From contig JBNLCM010000185.1 in NCBI GenBank assembly GCA_050303815.1, positions 1-21,538 of the forward strand: DNA of 21,538 nucleotides. Reading direction: 5' to 3'. A model generated the notes under the pieces. It searched no databases. It was not told where the DNA came from and was given only the letters and a program-made list of their open reading frames with translations. Shown in pieces: positions 6,152 to 13,645 of the stretch. The translations under genes were made by a program, and so were the position numbers. Each line of letters starts with the position of its first letter. The stretch's first letter is position 1. Source of the stretch: Cognatazoarcus sp050303815. GTDB lineage: Bacteria; Pseudomonadota; Gammaproteobacteria; Burkholderiales; Rhodocyclaceae.

Positions 6152-6767
6152 GCTGCTGGTCCTCCTGCTCGCCACGGGGGCAGCCGGCCTGCCCTCGGAG
6201 GCGCGTGCGCAGGTGTTCTGCTGTGATGACGGCGGCCGGCAGGTCTGCGCCGACGTGCTGCCGCCCATCTGCTATGGCAAGCGATATCGGGTCCTGAGTC
6301 CGCAGGGTGTGCTGATCGAGCAGGTCGAGGCGCCGCTCACCCCGGAGCAACTGCTTGAGAAGCGCGAGGCCGAACGACGCCAGAGGCGGGAGCAGGAGCG
6401 GATCCGTACGGAGCGGCTGCGGGAACGCGCCCTGCTCGAGACCTATCGCGATCTCGACGACATCGATCGCATCGAGGAGCGCGCGATCGCCGAGATCGAG
6501 ACCGACCTCGCGAGGGCACGCAAGCTCGAGGAGGACCTTCTCGTCGAACGGGCCAAGCTGAATCGCGAAAAGGAGTTCTACGAAACGGCGCCCATGCCCG
6601 ACGAGCTCATTCGCGCGATCACCGACAATCTGCAGGAGATCCTCGCCCAGCGCTCGGTAATCGAGGCCAAGCAGTCCCTCATCAAGGCCTTGCGCGAGCG
6701 CTATGAGGCCGACCGGATCGCCTACCGGGGAATCCTCGAGCGGCGCGCCAACGCGACGCGTCGCTGA
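6129..6767 (+). CDS. Secreted coiled-coil protein with cysteine-rich DUF4124-like N-terminus
   Basis: 212 residues from the ATG at 6129, preceded by GGGAG (6120-6124) inside the end of pyrE; the two genes overlap by 23 nt. Residues 1-27 form a signal peptide (cut after SEARA), predicting periplasmic location. A short module at 28-66 has four cysteines (C31, C32, C40, C48) and a pattern resembling DUF4124 (aromatic residue, D-x-G, then a D-x-x-PP turn), but this assignment is tentative. From about 71 to 200 the chain is almost wholly charged helix rich in Glu and Arg, interrupted by a short P-x-P break near 155, so two coiled-coil segments are likely. Function unknown. Four cysteines in an exported protein suggest one or two disulfides. 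Confidence 0.8.
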   Translation: MGFRTKAELLVLLLATGAAGLPSEARAQVFCCDDGGRQVCADVLPPICYGKRYRVLSPQGVLIEQVEAPLTPEQLLEKREAERRQRREQERIRTERLRERALLETYRDLDDIDRIEERAIAEIETDLARARKLEEDLLVERAKLNREKEFYETAPMPDELIRAITDNLQEILAQRSVIEAKQSLIKALRERYEADRIAYRGILERRANATRR

Positions 6768-6784
6768 CCCGCCGACGGACCATC

Positions 6785-6801
6785 CCCGGCAGCGGGCCGG
6801 G
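6785..6801 (+). terminator. Short GC hairpin after the pyrE operon
   Basis: CCCGGC (6785-6790) pairs with GCCGGG (6796-6801) around a five-base AGCGG loop. It lies 17 nt past the stop of the coiled-coil gene. No U-run follows directly, so it would be at best a weak or factor-dependent terminator. A CATAAT immediately after it (6802-6807) could be the -10 box of the sirtuin gene. Confidence 0.3.
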
Positions 6802-6834
6802 CATAATTCCGGTTTGGCCAGCGAGACCGTCCGC

Positions 6835-7605
6835 ATGACTCTCGAATCCGACCTCGATCGCGTCGCCGAGCTGTGCCGAACGGCGCGGCGGATGCTCTTC
6901 GTCACCGGCGCGGGTATCTCGGCCGACTCCGGCCTGCCGACCTATCGCGGCATCGGTGGCCTCTACGACGATGCGCACACGGAGGACGGCATCCCGATCG
7001 AGGTGGCCCTGTCGGGGCAGATGATGGCGCAGCGCCCGGACATCACCTGGAAGCACCTGGCTGAGATCGAGGCCAATTGCCGGGGGGCGGGCCCCAATGG
7101 CGCGCACCGTGCCATCGCGCGCTTCGAGCGCGAGAAGGACAAGGTCCTGGTGTTTACCCAGAATGTCGATGGCCTGCACCGGGCTGCCGGATCGGAGGCG
7201 GTGCTGGAGATCCACGGTACCCTCCACCGGTTGCGCTGCATCGACTGCGCCCGCTCGCGCATGGTCGAGGACTACCGGGGGCTCGAGATACCGCCGGCCT
7301 GCCCGCACTGCGGTGGCAACCTGAGGCCCGACGTGGTGCTGTTTGGCGAGGAATTGCCCGAGCAGGGCCTGCGGCGCCTGGAAGATGCGCTCGCCAGCGG
7401 TTTCGACCTCGTTTTCACCATCGGCACCACCAGCGTCTTCCCGTATGTCGCTGCGCCGGTCTGGTGGGCGAAGCGGATGGGCTGGCCCAGCGTCGAGATC
7501 AATCCGGGCGACAGCGAGGTCAGCGCGATCGTGGACCTGCGCTTGCGGGTTGGCGCGGCGGAAGCCTTCGCTGCCCTGGGGCAGCGACTCGGCTGGGCCG
7601 ACTGA
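6835..7605 (+). CDS. SIR2-family NAD-dependent protein deacylase (sirtuin)
   Basis: 256 residues from the ATG at 6835; an in-frame TTG at 6814 is an alternative start, and neither has a strong ribosome site. NAD-binding motifs are FVTGAGISADSGLPTYRG (22-39) and TQNVDGLH (108-115). H127 in EIHGTLH is the catalytic base. A structural zinc site is formed by C135-x2-C138 and C156-x2-C159. GTTS (197-200) and EINPGD (221-226) complete the Rossmann fold. Sirtuins remove acyl groups from lysines, consuming NAD and yielding nicotinamide and O-acyl-ADP-ribose. The Y-x2-R pair that marks desuccinylase-type (SIRT5/CobB-like) enzymes is not seen in the expected stretch after the first motif. It probably forms an operon with the SNF2 ATPase 18 nt downstream. 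Confidence 0.93.
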   Translation: MTLESDLDRVAELCRTARRMLFVTGAGISADSGLPTYRGIGGLYDDAHTEDGIPIEVALSGQMMAQRPDITWKHLAEIEANCRGAGPNGAHRAIARFEREKDKVLVFTQNVDGLHRAAGSEAVLEIHGTLHRLRCIDCARSRMVEDYRGLEIPPACPHCGGNLRPDVVLFGEELPEQGLRRLEDALASGFDLVFTIGTTSVFPYVAAPVWWAKRMGWPSVEINPGDSEVSAIVDLRLRVGAAEAFAALGQRLGWAD

Positions 7606-7623
7606 GCCGCGCCTGGCAAGCCG

Positions 7624-10600
7624 ATGCCCCTGGACAGCCTGATCCGCCAGCTCGACGACGAGCGCCTCGGCGAATTCTTCTCATCCTCGGCGCTGCAGCG
7701 GGCGCGGGCCTACATCGACCGGGTCGATGCCCTCGAGGCGGCCGGCAATCAGCTCACCGCGCGGGTGCAGGGGGAGGCTGCCGAGCCCTACAAGGTGCGC
7801 GTCAAGGTCGAGCTGCGCGAGTTCCTCGGGCAGCGTTCGCTCGAGATCGGTACGCGCTGCAGCTGCCCGGTCGTGAATCGCTGCAAGCATGCGGCCGCGG
7901 TCCTGATGGCAGCGCGTCGTCCGGATGCCGTCAGCACCCGACCCCGGGACGAGATCGTGGCCTGGGCGAGGGGCCTTGGCGCGCGCCTGGCTCGGGACGC
8001 CGGCCAGCGCGGCCGCGGGACGGGGCGCGAAGCGGTCTTCTACGTGGTCCGCCGCGCCGTCCACGGGCCGGACCTGGAACTCTCCCTGCAGAAGGCGCGT
8101 TGTGACGAGAATGGCCGCCTGGCGGGCGCCGGGGCCGACTGGCGCAACTTCGAGGCGGCCCTGCTGAAGCCACCGGCGTTCCTGACGGACGAGGATCTGG
8201 AGGTGCTACGGCGCTATCGTGATGTCGCCCGCCGCCACCCGGCAGCGGGGGCTGCACGCCTGCTGGGGCGAGAGGGCGCGATGCTCGCCGAGAGCGCACT
8301 GGCGACGGGACGCTGCCTGCTGGCGGCCGGGCGGACCCTGTCGGTGGCGTTGTCGGCCGCGGGCGACCGTGCCGGTCACCTGGCCTGGGTCGCCGGTGAG
8401 CAGGGGCTCCGCGCCGAGGTGGGCAGCGAACCCCCCTGCCAGTACATCGCCCGCACGCGCCCCCTGCTCTACTTCGACGCGGAGAATGGCGAGGCAGGGC
8501 GGCTGGTCCTGCCCTCTCCGGGCGTCGTGAGCGAACTGCTCGCGCTCCCCCCGCTCTCGCGCTCGGAGATCCCGGTCGTGGCCGAGGCCCTGGCGAAACA
8601 CGCCTCGGGACTGCCGTCGCCACGGCGGGCCGGCGCGGGGGAGCCGGTCCCGATCGCCGCCGGCTGCCAGCCTGTCCTCACCGTGTCCACCCTCGACTGC
8701 CGGCGCTGGCGGGCACACCGGGGCTATCCTCGCAGCCACGCCGCCGGCACGGCCATCGACGCCCTGCCGTACGACTATGCCCTGCCCGTGTTCATGTATG
8801 GCGGCGCGAGCTTCGTCCCGGGCAGCGGCAACACCGTTGCGACCCTGCCGGACGGCCGTCGCGTCGAGGTGCAGCGGGACCGGGGGGCGGAGGAAAAGGC
8901 CCTCGCCGCCCTGGCCGAGGCCGGCTTCCTGCCGATCCGGCCGGGCTGGCTGGAGACGCGCGGGGAGGTGCCGCCGGGGCTGTATGGCCTTGACAGCGAG
9001 GCGCAGTGGGCGCGTTTCCTGCCCGAACTGGCGCCCCGGCTTCACGATGCGGGCTGGGAGGTGGCCTGTCCCCACGACTTCCGTCATCGCGTCCTGCTGC
9101 CGGATCGCTGGCATGCGATGGTGGAGGAGGCCGGGCCGGGCTGGCTCGAACTGACCCTCGGGATCGACGTCGGCGGCCGCCGTGCCGATCTGGCGCCCCT
9201 CCTCCACGCGGCCTTCCAGGGCGACCCGCGCTGGCTCGACCCCGCCGCCGTCCGGGCGATGGACGAGGACGACGCGCTGGTCGTCCAGCTCGAGGATGGC
9301 ACGCGGGTGGCCCTGCCGGTGGCGCGACTGAAGCCGCTGGCGCTGACGCTGATCGACCTCTTCGACCGTCCGGGCGAGCCCTCGCGGCTGCCGCTCGGGG
9401 ATTCGCCGCGGGTCGGCGCGGCCCTCGCCGACGGATGGCAGGTGGACGGCGAGGTGATGCTGGCGCGCTGGATCGAACGGGTCCGCGCGATGGGCGAGGT
9501 CCGTCCCGTCGCGCCCCCCGCGGCGCTGCGGGCCGAGCTGCGTCCGTACCAGCGCGAGGGCCTGGCCTGGCTGCAGCATCTCGGGCGAAGTGGCCTGGCC
9601 GGCATCCTCGCTGACGACATGGGGCTCGGCAAGACGGTGCAGGTGCTGGCACACCTGCTCGTCGAACAGGCGTCCGGTCGCCTGCAGCGTCCCGTGCTGG
9701 TGGTGGTGCCGACCTCGCTGGTCTTCAACTGGCGCGAGGAAGCCCGCCGGTTTGCGCCATCCCTGCGGGTGCTGGAACTGCGGGGCAGCCGGCGTGGGGC
9801 CCTCTTCGAGCGAATCCCGCAACACGACCTGTGCCTGACCACCTACCCGCTTCTGTGGCGAGACCGAGAGAAGCTGGCGGCCTTTGCCTACCACAGCCTC
9901 ATCCTCGACGAGGCTCAGACCGTCAAGAATGCCGCCAGCCAGGCCGCCCAGGTGGTGCGTTCGCTCGAGGCGGGCCAGCGGCTGTGCCTGACCGGCACCC
10001 CGCTCGAAAACCACCTGGGTGAGCTGTGGGCTCAGTTCGACTTCCTGATGCCCGGTCTGCTCGGCGATGCGCGCGACTTCACCGCACGCTGGCGGACACC
10101 CATCGAAAAACACGGCGACCGCACGCGCGCCGACCTGCTGGCGCGGCGGATTGCACCGTTCATCCTGCGCCGTCGCAAGCAGGCGGTCGCGACCGAGCTG
10201 CCGCCCAAGTCGGTGGTGGTGCGCAGCGTCGAACTCGAGGGTCGCCAGCGCGACCTGTACGAGACCGTGCGGGCGACCATGGACGCGCGCGTGCGGGACG
10301 AGGTGGCCGCGCGCGGGTTCTCCCGCAGCCGGATCGTCATCCTCGAGGCCCTGCTCAAGCTGCGCCAGGTCTGCTGCGATCCGCGCCTGCTGCCCTCGCA
10401 GGCGGCAGCCGCGGTGCGCGAGCGCGCGAAGCTGGACCTGCTGATGGGGATGTTGCCGGAGCTCGTCGAGGAAGGCCGCAGCGTGCTGGTGTTCTCGCAG
10501 TTCACGGCAATGCTCGATCTGATCGAACCCGAGCTCCGGCGACGGCACATCGCCTGGGTCCGCCTGTGCGGCGACACCCGTGACCGGGAGGCACCGGTGC

Positions 10601-10971
10601 GGCGCTTCCAGCAGGGTGAGGTACCGGTGTTCCTGATCAGCCTCAAGGCTGGCGGAACCGGCCTCAACCTGACCGCCGCCGACACGGTGATCCATTTCGA
10701 TCCCTGGTGGAACCCGGCCATCGAAGCCCAGGCGACGGACCGGGCCCATCGGCTGGGCCAGGACAAGCCGGTATTCGTCTACAAGCTGGTCGTGGCCGGC
10801 TCGATCGAGGAGCGCATCCTGGCCCTTCAGGAGCGGAAGGCGGCCCTGGCGGCAGGCATCCTGTCCGACGACCGACACGCGGCGCTCCACTTCGCCGAGG
10901 ACGACCTCGCCGCCCTGCTGGCGCCGCTGCCCGACCCACCGGGGAAGGCGGTGTCGCGCCGGCGGCGCTGA
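7624..10971 (+). CDS. SWIM zinc-finger SNF2-family DNA translocase/helicase
   Basis: 1115 residues. Near the N-terminus, C79-x-C81-x5-C87-x-H89 is a SWIM zinc finger, a DNA- or protein-binding module often joined to bacterial SNF2 proteins. A long middle part (about 110-630) is poorly defined. The two RecA-like lobes start near 635: motif I DDMGLGKT (664-671), motif II DEAQ (762-765), motif III LTGTPLEN, then the second lobe with VFSQF, GGTGLNL and motif VI QATDRAHRLGQ (1036-1046). All ATPase motifs are intact, so it should track along duplex DNA using ATP, remodelling protein-DNA complexes, as RapA/HepA does for RNA polymerase. Actual partners are unknown. Start ATG 7624 follows the sirtuin stop by 18 nt with no clear ribosome site. 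Confidence 0.93.
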   Translation: MPLDSLIRQLDDERLGEFFSSSALQRARAYIDRVDALEAAGNQLTARVQGEAAEPYKVRVKVELREFLGQRSLEIGTRCSCPVVNRCKHAAAVLMAARRPDAVSTRPRDEIVAWARGLGARLARDAGQRGRGTGREAVFYVVRRAVHGPDLELSLQKARCDENGRLAGAGADWRNFEAALLKPPAFLTDEDLEVLRRYRDVARRHPAAGAARLLGREGAMLAESALATGRCLLAAGRTLSVALSAAGDRAGHLAWVAGEQGLRAEVGSEPPCQYIARTRPLLYFDAENGEAGRLVLPSPGVVSELLALPPLSRSEIPVVAEALAKHASGLPSPRRAGAGEPVPIAAGCQPVLTVSTLDCRRWRAHRGYPRSHAAGTAIDALPYDYALPVFMYGGASFVPGSGNTVATLPDGRRVEVQRDRGAEEKALAALAEAGFLPIRPGWLETRGEVPPGLYGLDSEAQWARFLPELAPRLHDAGWEVACPHDFRHRVLLPDRWHAMVEEAGPGWLELTLGIDVGGRRADLAPLLHAAFQGDPRWLDPAAVRAMDEDDALVVQLEDGTRVALPVARLKPLALTLIDLFDRPGEPSRLPLGDSPRVGAALADGWQVDGEVMLARWIERVRAMGEVRPVAPPAALRAELRPYQREGLAWLQHLGRSGLAGILADDMGLGKTVQVLAHLLVEQASGRLQRPVLVVVPTSLVFNWREEARRFAPSLRVLELRGSRRGALFERIPQHDLCLTTYPLLWRDREKLAAFAYHSLILDEAQTVKNAASQAAQVVRSLEAGQRLCLTGTPLENHLGELWAQFDFLMPGLLGDARDFTARWRTPIEKHGDRTRADLLARRIAPFILRRRKQAVATELPPKSVVVRSVELEGRQRDLYETVRATMDARVRDEVAARGFSRSRIVILEALLKLRQVCCDPRLLPSQAAAAVRERAKLDLLMGMLPELVEEGRSVLVFSQFTAMLDLIEPELRRRHIAWVRLCGDTRDREAPVRRFQQGEVPVFLISLKAGGTGLNLTAADTVIHFDPWWNPAIEAQATDRAHRLGQDKPVFVYKLVVAGSIEERILALQERKAALAAGILSDDRHAALHFAEDDLAALLAPLPDPPGKAVSRRRR

Positions 10972-10987
10972 GGTTTCCCCGCTTCCT

Positions 10988-11057
10988 CCACGCCTACGGC
11001 ATCTCCGGCAATGACCTACAGCCTTCATGGTGGCTGCGGGCCACACTGCAGGCGTGG
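10988..11057 (+). repeat. Nested inverted repeat in the spacer after the SNF2 gene
   Basis: CCACGCCT (10988-10995) pairs perfectly with AGGCGTGG (11050-11057). Inside the 54-nt loop CAGCC (11019-11023) pairs with GGCTG (11032-11036). It starts 16 nt after the SNF2 stop. It might help end that transcript or form a structured leader for the BON lipoprotein gene; no U-tract is seen. Evidence is base-pairing potential only. Confidence 0.25.
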
Positions 11058-11116
11058 ATGACGGAATGGCCGCGATGGCCTTCCGATCCGGAATCTGATT
11101 CAAGTGGAGAACCGCC

Positions 11117-11605
11117 ATGAGAACGACAAGACAACGACTCACGCTCGCCGCCCTGTGTTCGGTCTCGGTCCTGCTTGCCGCCTGCGGCAGCGAGGACCGG
11201 ACGGTGGGCGAGAAGGTCGACGCCGCAATCACCGAATCGCGCGTGAAGATGAACGAGGCCAGGGAGACGGTGGCCGAGACCGGTGACGCGACGGAGCGCA
11301 AGGCCGAGACCGCCGGCGACTACATCGAGCGCAAGGCCGAGGCGGCGGGCGAAACCGTATCCAACGCCATCGATGATGCCGGCCGCGTGGTGGAAGACGC
11401 CGCCATCACGACAGCGGTGAAAGCGGCGCTGATCAAATCCGATGACATCAACGCGCTGAAGATCGATGTGGACACGCGAAATGGCGAGGTCACCCTGAGC
11501 GGTACCGCCCCGAACGACGCGGCCCGTGAGCAGGCCGAGGCGCTGGCGGAGTCCGTCGAGGGCGTGACGACTGTCCATAACAAGCTCGCCCTGGCTAGCC
11601 AGTGA
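11117..11605 (+). CDS. BON-domain lipoprotein
   Basis: 162 residues; ATG at 11117 with GGAGAA at 11105-11110. A lipoprotein signal ends in LLAAC with C23 as the lipidated residue, followed by GSED. An Asp right after the cysteine is absent, so outer-membrane sorting is expected if E. coli rules apply. Residues 30-92 are an alanine- and glutamate-rich helix with an imperfect repeat (ERKAETAGDYI then ERKAEAAGETV), probably a stalk or coiled coil. Residues 93-160 form one BON domain (ITTAVKAALIKSDDINALKIDVDTRNGEVTLSG), as in OsmY and DolP, thought to bind membranes or phospholipids. Related proteins are often induced by envelope or osmotic stress. Its direct neighbours give no functional hint. 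Confidence 0.88.
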   Translation: MRTTRQRLTLAALCSVSVLLAACGSEDRTVGEKVDAAITESRVKMNEARETVAETGDATERKAETAGDYIERKAEAAGETVSNAIDDAGRVVEDAAITTAVKAALIKSDDINALKIDVDTRNGEVTLSGTAPNDAAREQAEALAESVEGVTTVHNKLALASQ

Positions 11606-11620
11606 CGCGGGCCTCCCCCA

Positions 11621-11636
11621 TGTGACCTGGGTCACA
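11621..11636. promoter_or_regulatory. CRP/Vfr-type binding site, perfect dyad
   Basis: TGTGACCTGGGTCACA fits TGTGA-N6-TCACA exactly and is symmetrical over seven bases on each side of the central TG. It starts 16 nt after the BON lipoprotein stop. It is centred 30 bp upstream of a second such site. Confidence 0.5.
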
Positions 11637-11650
11637 CAGACCGGACGCTG

Positions 11651-11666
11651 TGTAACCCAGGTCACA
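11651..11666. promoter_or_regulatory. CRP-type binding site, second copy
   Basis: TGTAACCCAGGTCACA fits TGTGA-N6-TCACA with one change. Its centre (11658.5) is about -41.5 from a start point near 11700 if the weak TACCGT at 11688-11693 is the -10 box. That is the class II activator position, and the first site would then be at -71.5. Together the two sites form an inverted repeat of about 20 bp per arm with one G-U-type mismatch and an 8-nt loop (11620-11667), so a transcript hairpin ending the BON gene is an alternative or additional role. Confidence 0.5.
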
Positions 11667-11773
11667 TCGTCCCCGATGCCAGCTGCGTACCGTGCGGACT
11701 CCGGGGCCATCGCGGCCTGCCCCGCCCGGGGCGCTCCGCATGCCCGTTCGAACAAGGGAAGGGGGTCAGATTC

Positions 11774-13534
11774 ATGTACGCAAGAGGCACTACATTCGCT
11801 CGCGGCGCGCTCGCCGTCGCGGTCACGCTCGCCCTGTCCGCCTGTGGTGGTGGCGGCGGCGACGATTCCACGCTGATCAAGGCCGACGTGAGCGCCACCA
11901 GCGGTGGCACGTTCAGCAATGGCAACGGCAAGGTCGCGATCGAGATCCCCGCCGGGGCGCTTTCGGAAGATGCCGTGCTGACCGTCAGCAAGGTCAGCGA
12001 GGGCGCGCTGGCCAGCGCCAGTGCCTTTGCCACCGATGACTTCGCCAGCGATGCGTACCGCATCCAAATCCGCACCCGGGCCGGCCAGGACGCGACGCTC
12101 GACAAACCGATCAAGCTCGTGCTGCAGGCCGACCGGGCGCCGACCCATCCGACGCTGGGCGAAATGGCCGTGTTCGAGGACGGCGACTGGCAGCGCATCA
12201 ACGCCAGCTTCTTCCGTCATGCCAGCCAACGCGCGGTGGCCTTGTCGTCCCGTTCGGCAGCGACCGTCCGCGTGGTGATGCGGACGCTGCAACGGACCAG
12301 CGGCGACGCCGTCGAAAGAGGCCGCACCGTCCTGATGGAGGAGACCTTTGGCAACGAGGCCTTCTTCGGCGACGTCATCGGCCTGCACACCCTGCTCGAC
12401 GGGGTCACGCCGGCCGACGCCGTGGCGCTCGGCGTGCAGGTGGACATCACGCGCTTGCCCCAGGCGGTGGTCGACCTGATGACAGGCAGTGACCTCGCGG
12501 CCAAGGATGCCGCCCTGGCCGACCCGGCGACCACACGTTTGCTGCTCCAGAGCGATGCGGTGATCGGTGTGCGCGCCCGCTTCGACACCGAGGGCAACAT
12601 GATCAGCGCTGGCCTGACCTGCGCCCTGTGCCATGTCAATGCCGCGCCGACCGAGTTCCAGCTCTCCGCCGGGACGGTCGCCTTGCCAATCGGGGAGCCG
12701 CAGTTCGATGGCGTGCCCAACAGCGCGATCAACGCCGGCGCGATCCTCGCGCTGACCCCCTTCGTGCAGGGCCTCGACGACGGCGGTGCGACGGCGGCCG
12801 TGCTGAACAGCTGGGGGCCGGGCAATTTCGATATCCGTGCCCTCCCCGACAACGTGCTGGAGGACGGCGTGGTCAATCCGACGAACAATCCGCCCATCTG
12901 GAACTTCGTCGATCTCGAAGCGCAGGACTACCTGTTCGGCTGGGATGGCCTGTTCGCCAATGACGGCAGCAACAACAATGCGCTGGCCAGCCAGGCGGAG
13001 GCCGTCTTCGACCTGGTGATGCATGGCAACGGCGCCTTCGGGACGGCCGGCGGCACGCTGTCGCCGGCACTGTCGGTGACGCCGCCCCAGGCCCTGCTCG
13101 ACGCCCTTGCCCAGGCCGAGGCGGACCAGCCCGGCAACGACATCACCGCCGACCCCCTGCTCGATCTCCAGGCCTGGATGCGCAGCATCACCAGCCCGGC
13201 CCCGGGTGTCTATGACGAGACCCTCGCCGAACGGGGCTTCGAGCTGTTCCATGGCGAAGCCGGCTGCACGAGCTGCCACCAGAGCGCCGAGATGACCGGA
13301 CCTGGCGTCTTCACCGCCATCACCCATCCCCAGGGCGGGCTGGCCGGCGGTATCAAGGTACCCGGCCTGCGCGGCGTGTCGCACACCGCGCCCTACCTGT
13401 CGAACGGCAGTGTGGCGACCCTGGACGACGCGGTCGAGGGCGTGCTGCAACTGCTCGAGAGCCTCGACCCGGCGCGGCCCGATTTCAGTGCCGAGGACAA
13501 GGCAGCCCTGGTCGAGTACCTGAAGACCCTGTGA
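11774..13534 (+). CDS. Dihaem cytochrome c lipoprotein with ZU5-like N-terminal domain
   Basis: 586 residues; ATG 11774 after GGGAAGGGGG (11757-11766). A lipoprotein signal ends LALSAC with C24, followed by a glycine-rich linker. Residues about 38-120 (GGTFSNGNGKVAIEIPAGALSEDAVLTVSKV) resemble ZU5-type beta-sandwich domains of bacterial surface proteins. The rest is a cytochrome with two haem c sites, C283-x2-C286-H287 and C498-x2-C501-H502. The C-terminal part (KVPGLRGVSHTAPYLSNGSVATLDDAV, 528-554) resembles the second domain of MauG/dihaem cytochrome c peroxidases. The region around the first haem (GNMISAGLTCALCH, then SAINAGAIL) resembles an uncharacterised dihaem family. It should sit anchored in the outer or inner membrane facing the periplasm or surface and carry electrons or act on peroxide; the substrate is unknown. 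Tandem CRP-type sites precede it. Confidence 0.85.
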   Translation: MYARGTTFARGALAVAVTLALSACGGGGGDDSTLIKADVSATSGGTFSNGNGKVAIEIPAGALSEDAVLTVSKVSEGALASASAFATDDFASDAYRIQIRTRAGQDATLDKPIKLVLQADRAPTHPTLGEMAVFEDGDWQRINASFFRHASQRAVALSSRSAATVRVVMRTLQRTSGDAVERGRTVLMEETFGNEAFFGDVIGLHTLLDGVTPADAVALGVQVDITRLPQAVVDLMTGSDLAAKDAALADPATTRLLLQSDAVIGVRARFDTEGNMISAGLTCALCHVNAAPTEFQLSAGTVALPIGEPQFDGVPNSAINAGAILALTPFVQGLDDGGATAAVLNSWGPGNFDIRALPDNVLEDGVVNPTNNPPIWNFVDLEAQDYLFGWDGLFANDGSNNNALASQAEAVFDLVMHGNGAFGTAGGTLSPALSVTPPQALLDALAQAEADQPGNDITADPLLDLQAWMRSITSPAPGVYDETLAERGFELFHGEAGCTSCHQSAEMTGPGVFTAITHPQGGLAGGIKVPGLRGVSHTAPYLSNGSVATLDDAVEGVLQLLESLDPARPDFSAEDKAALVEYLKTL

Positions 13535-13580
13535 CGCGACCGACCGGCGGCCCCGCCAGCGCGGCGGCGTCGCCACCCTG

Positions 13581-13603
13581 CCGCGGGCCGCGCTGGCCCG
13601 CGG
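13581..13603. terminator. GC-rich hairpin between convergent genes
   Basis: CCGCGGGCC (13581-13589) pairs perfectly over nine bases with GGCCCGCGG (13595-13603) around a GCGCT loop. It sits in the 111-nt gap between the stops of the cytochrome and chemoreceptor genes. It is symmetrical and could end transcription from both sides. There is no T-tract on either side, so function as an intrinsic terminator is uncertain. Confidence 0.5.
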
Positions 13604-13645
13604 CCACGCCGGACAAGTCTCGCCCGGCAGCGACTGGCCGGCCGG

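Noticed and set aside
6835..10971. SIR2 plus helicase as a phage-defence system
   Set aside because: The sirtuin has the zinc cysteines and short size of a protein deacylase rather than a defence NADase, and the neighbourhood is housekeeping with no mobile or defence genes.
8206..11301. Open frame of 1031 codons on the minus strand opposite the SNF2 gene
   Set aside because: It is antisense to a gene with intact helicase motifs, crosses into the BON gene and shows no domain or start signal. Long empty frames are expected in DNA this GC-rich.
10994..13576. Open frame of 860 codons on the minus strand opposite the BON and cytochrome genes
   Set aside because: Composition is shadow-like (rich in Arg, Gly, His, Gln), it spans two good genes and the intergenic CRP-type sites, and no family is recognisable.
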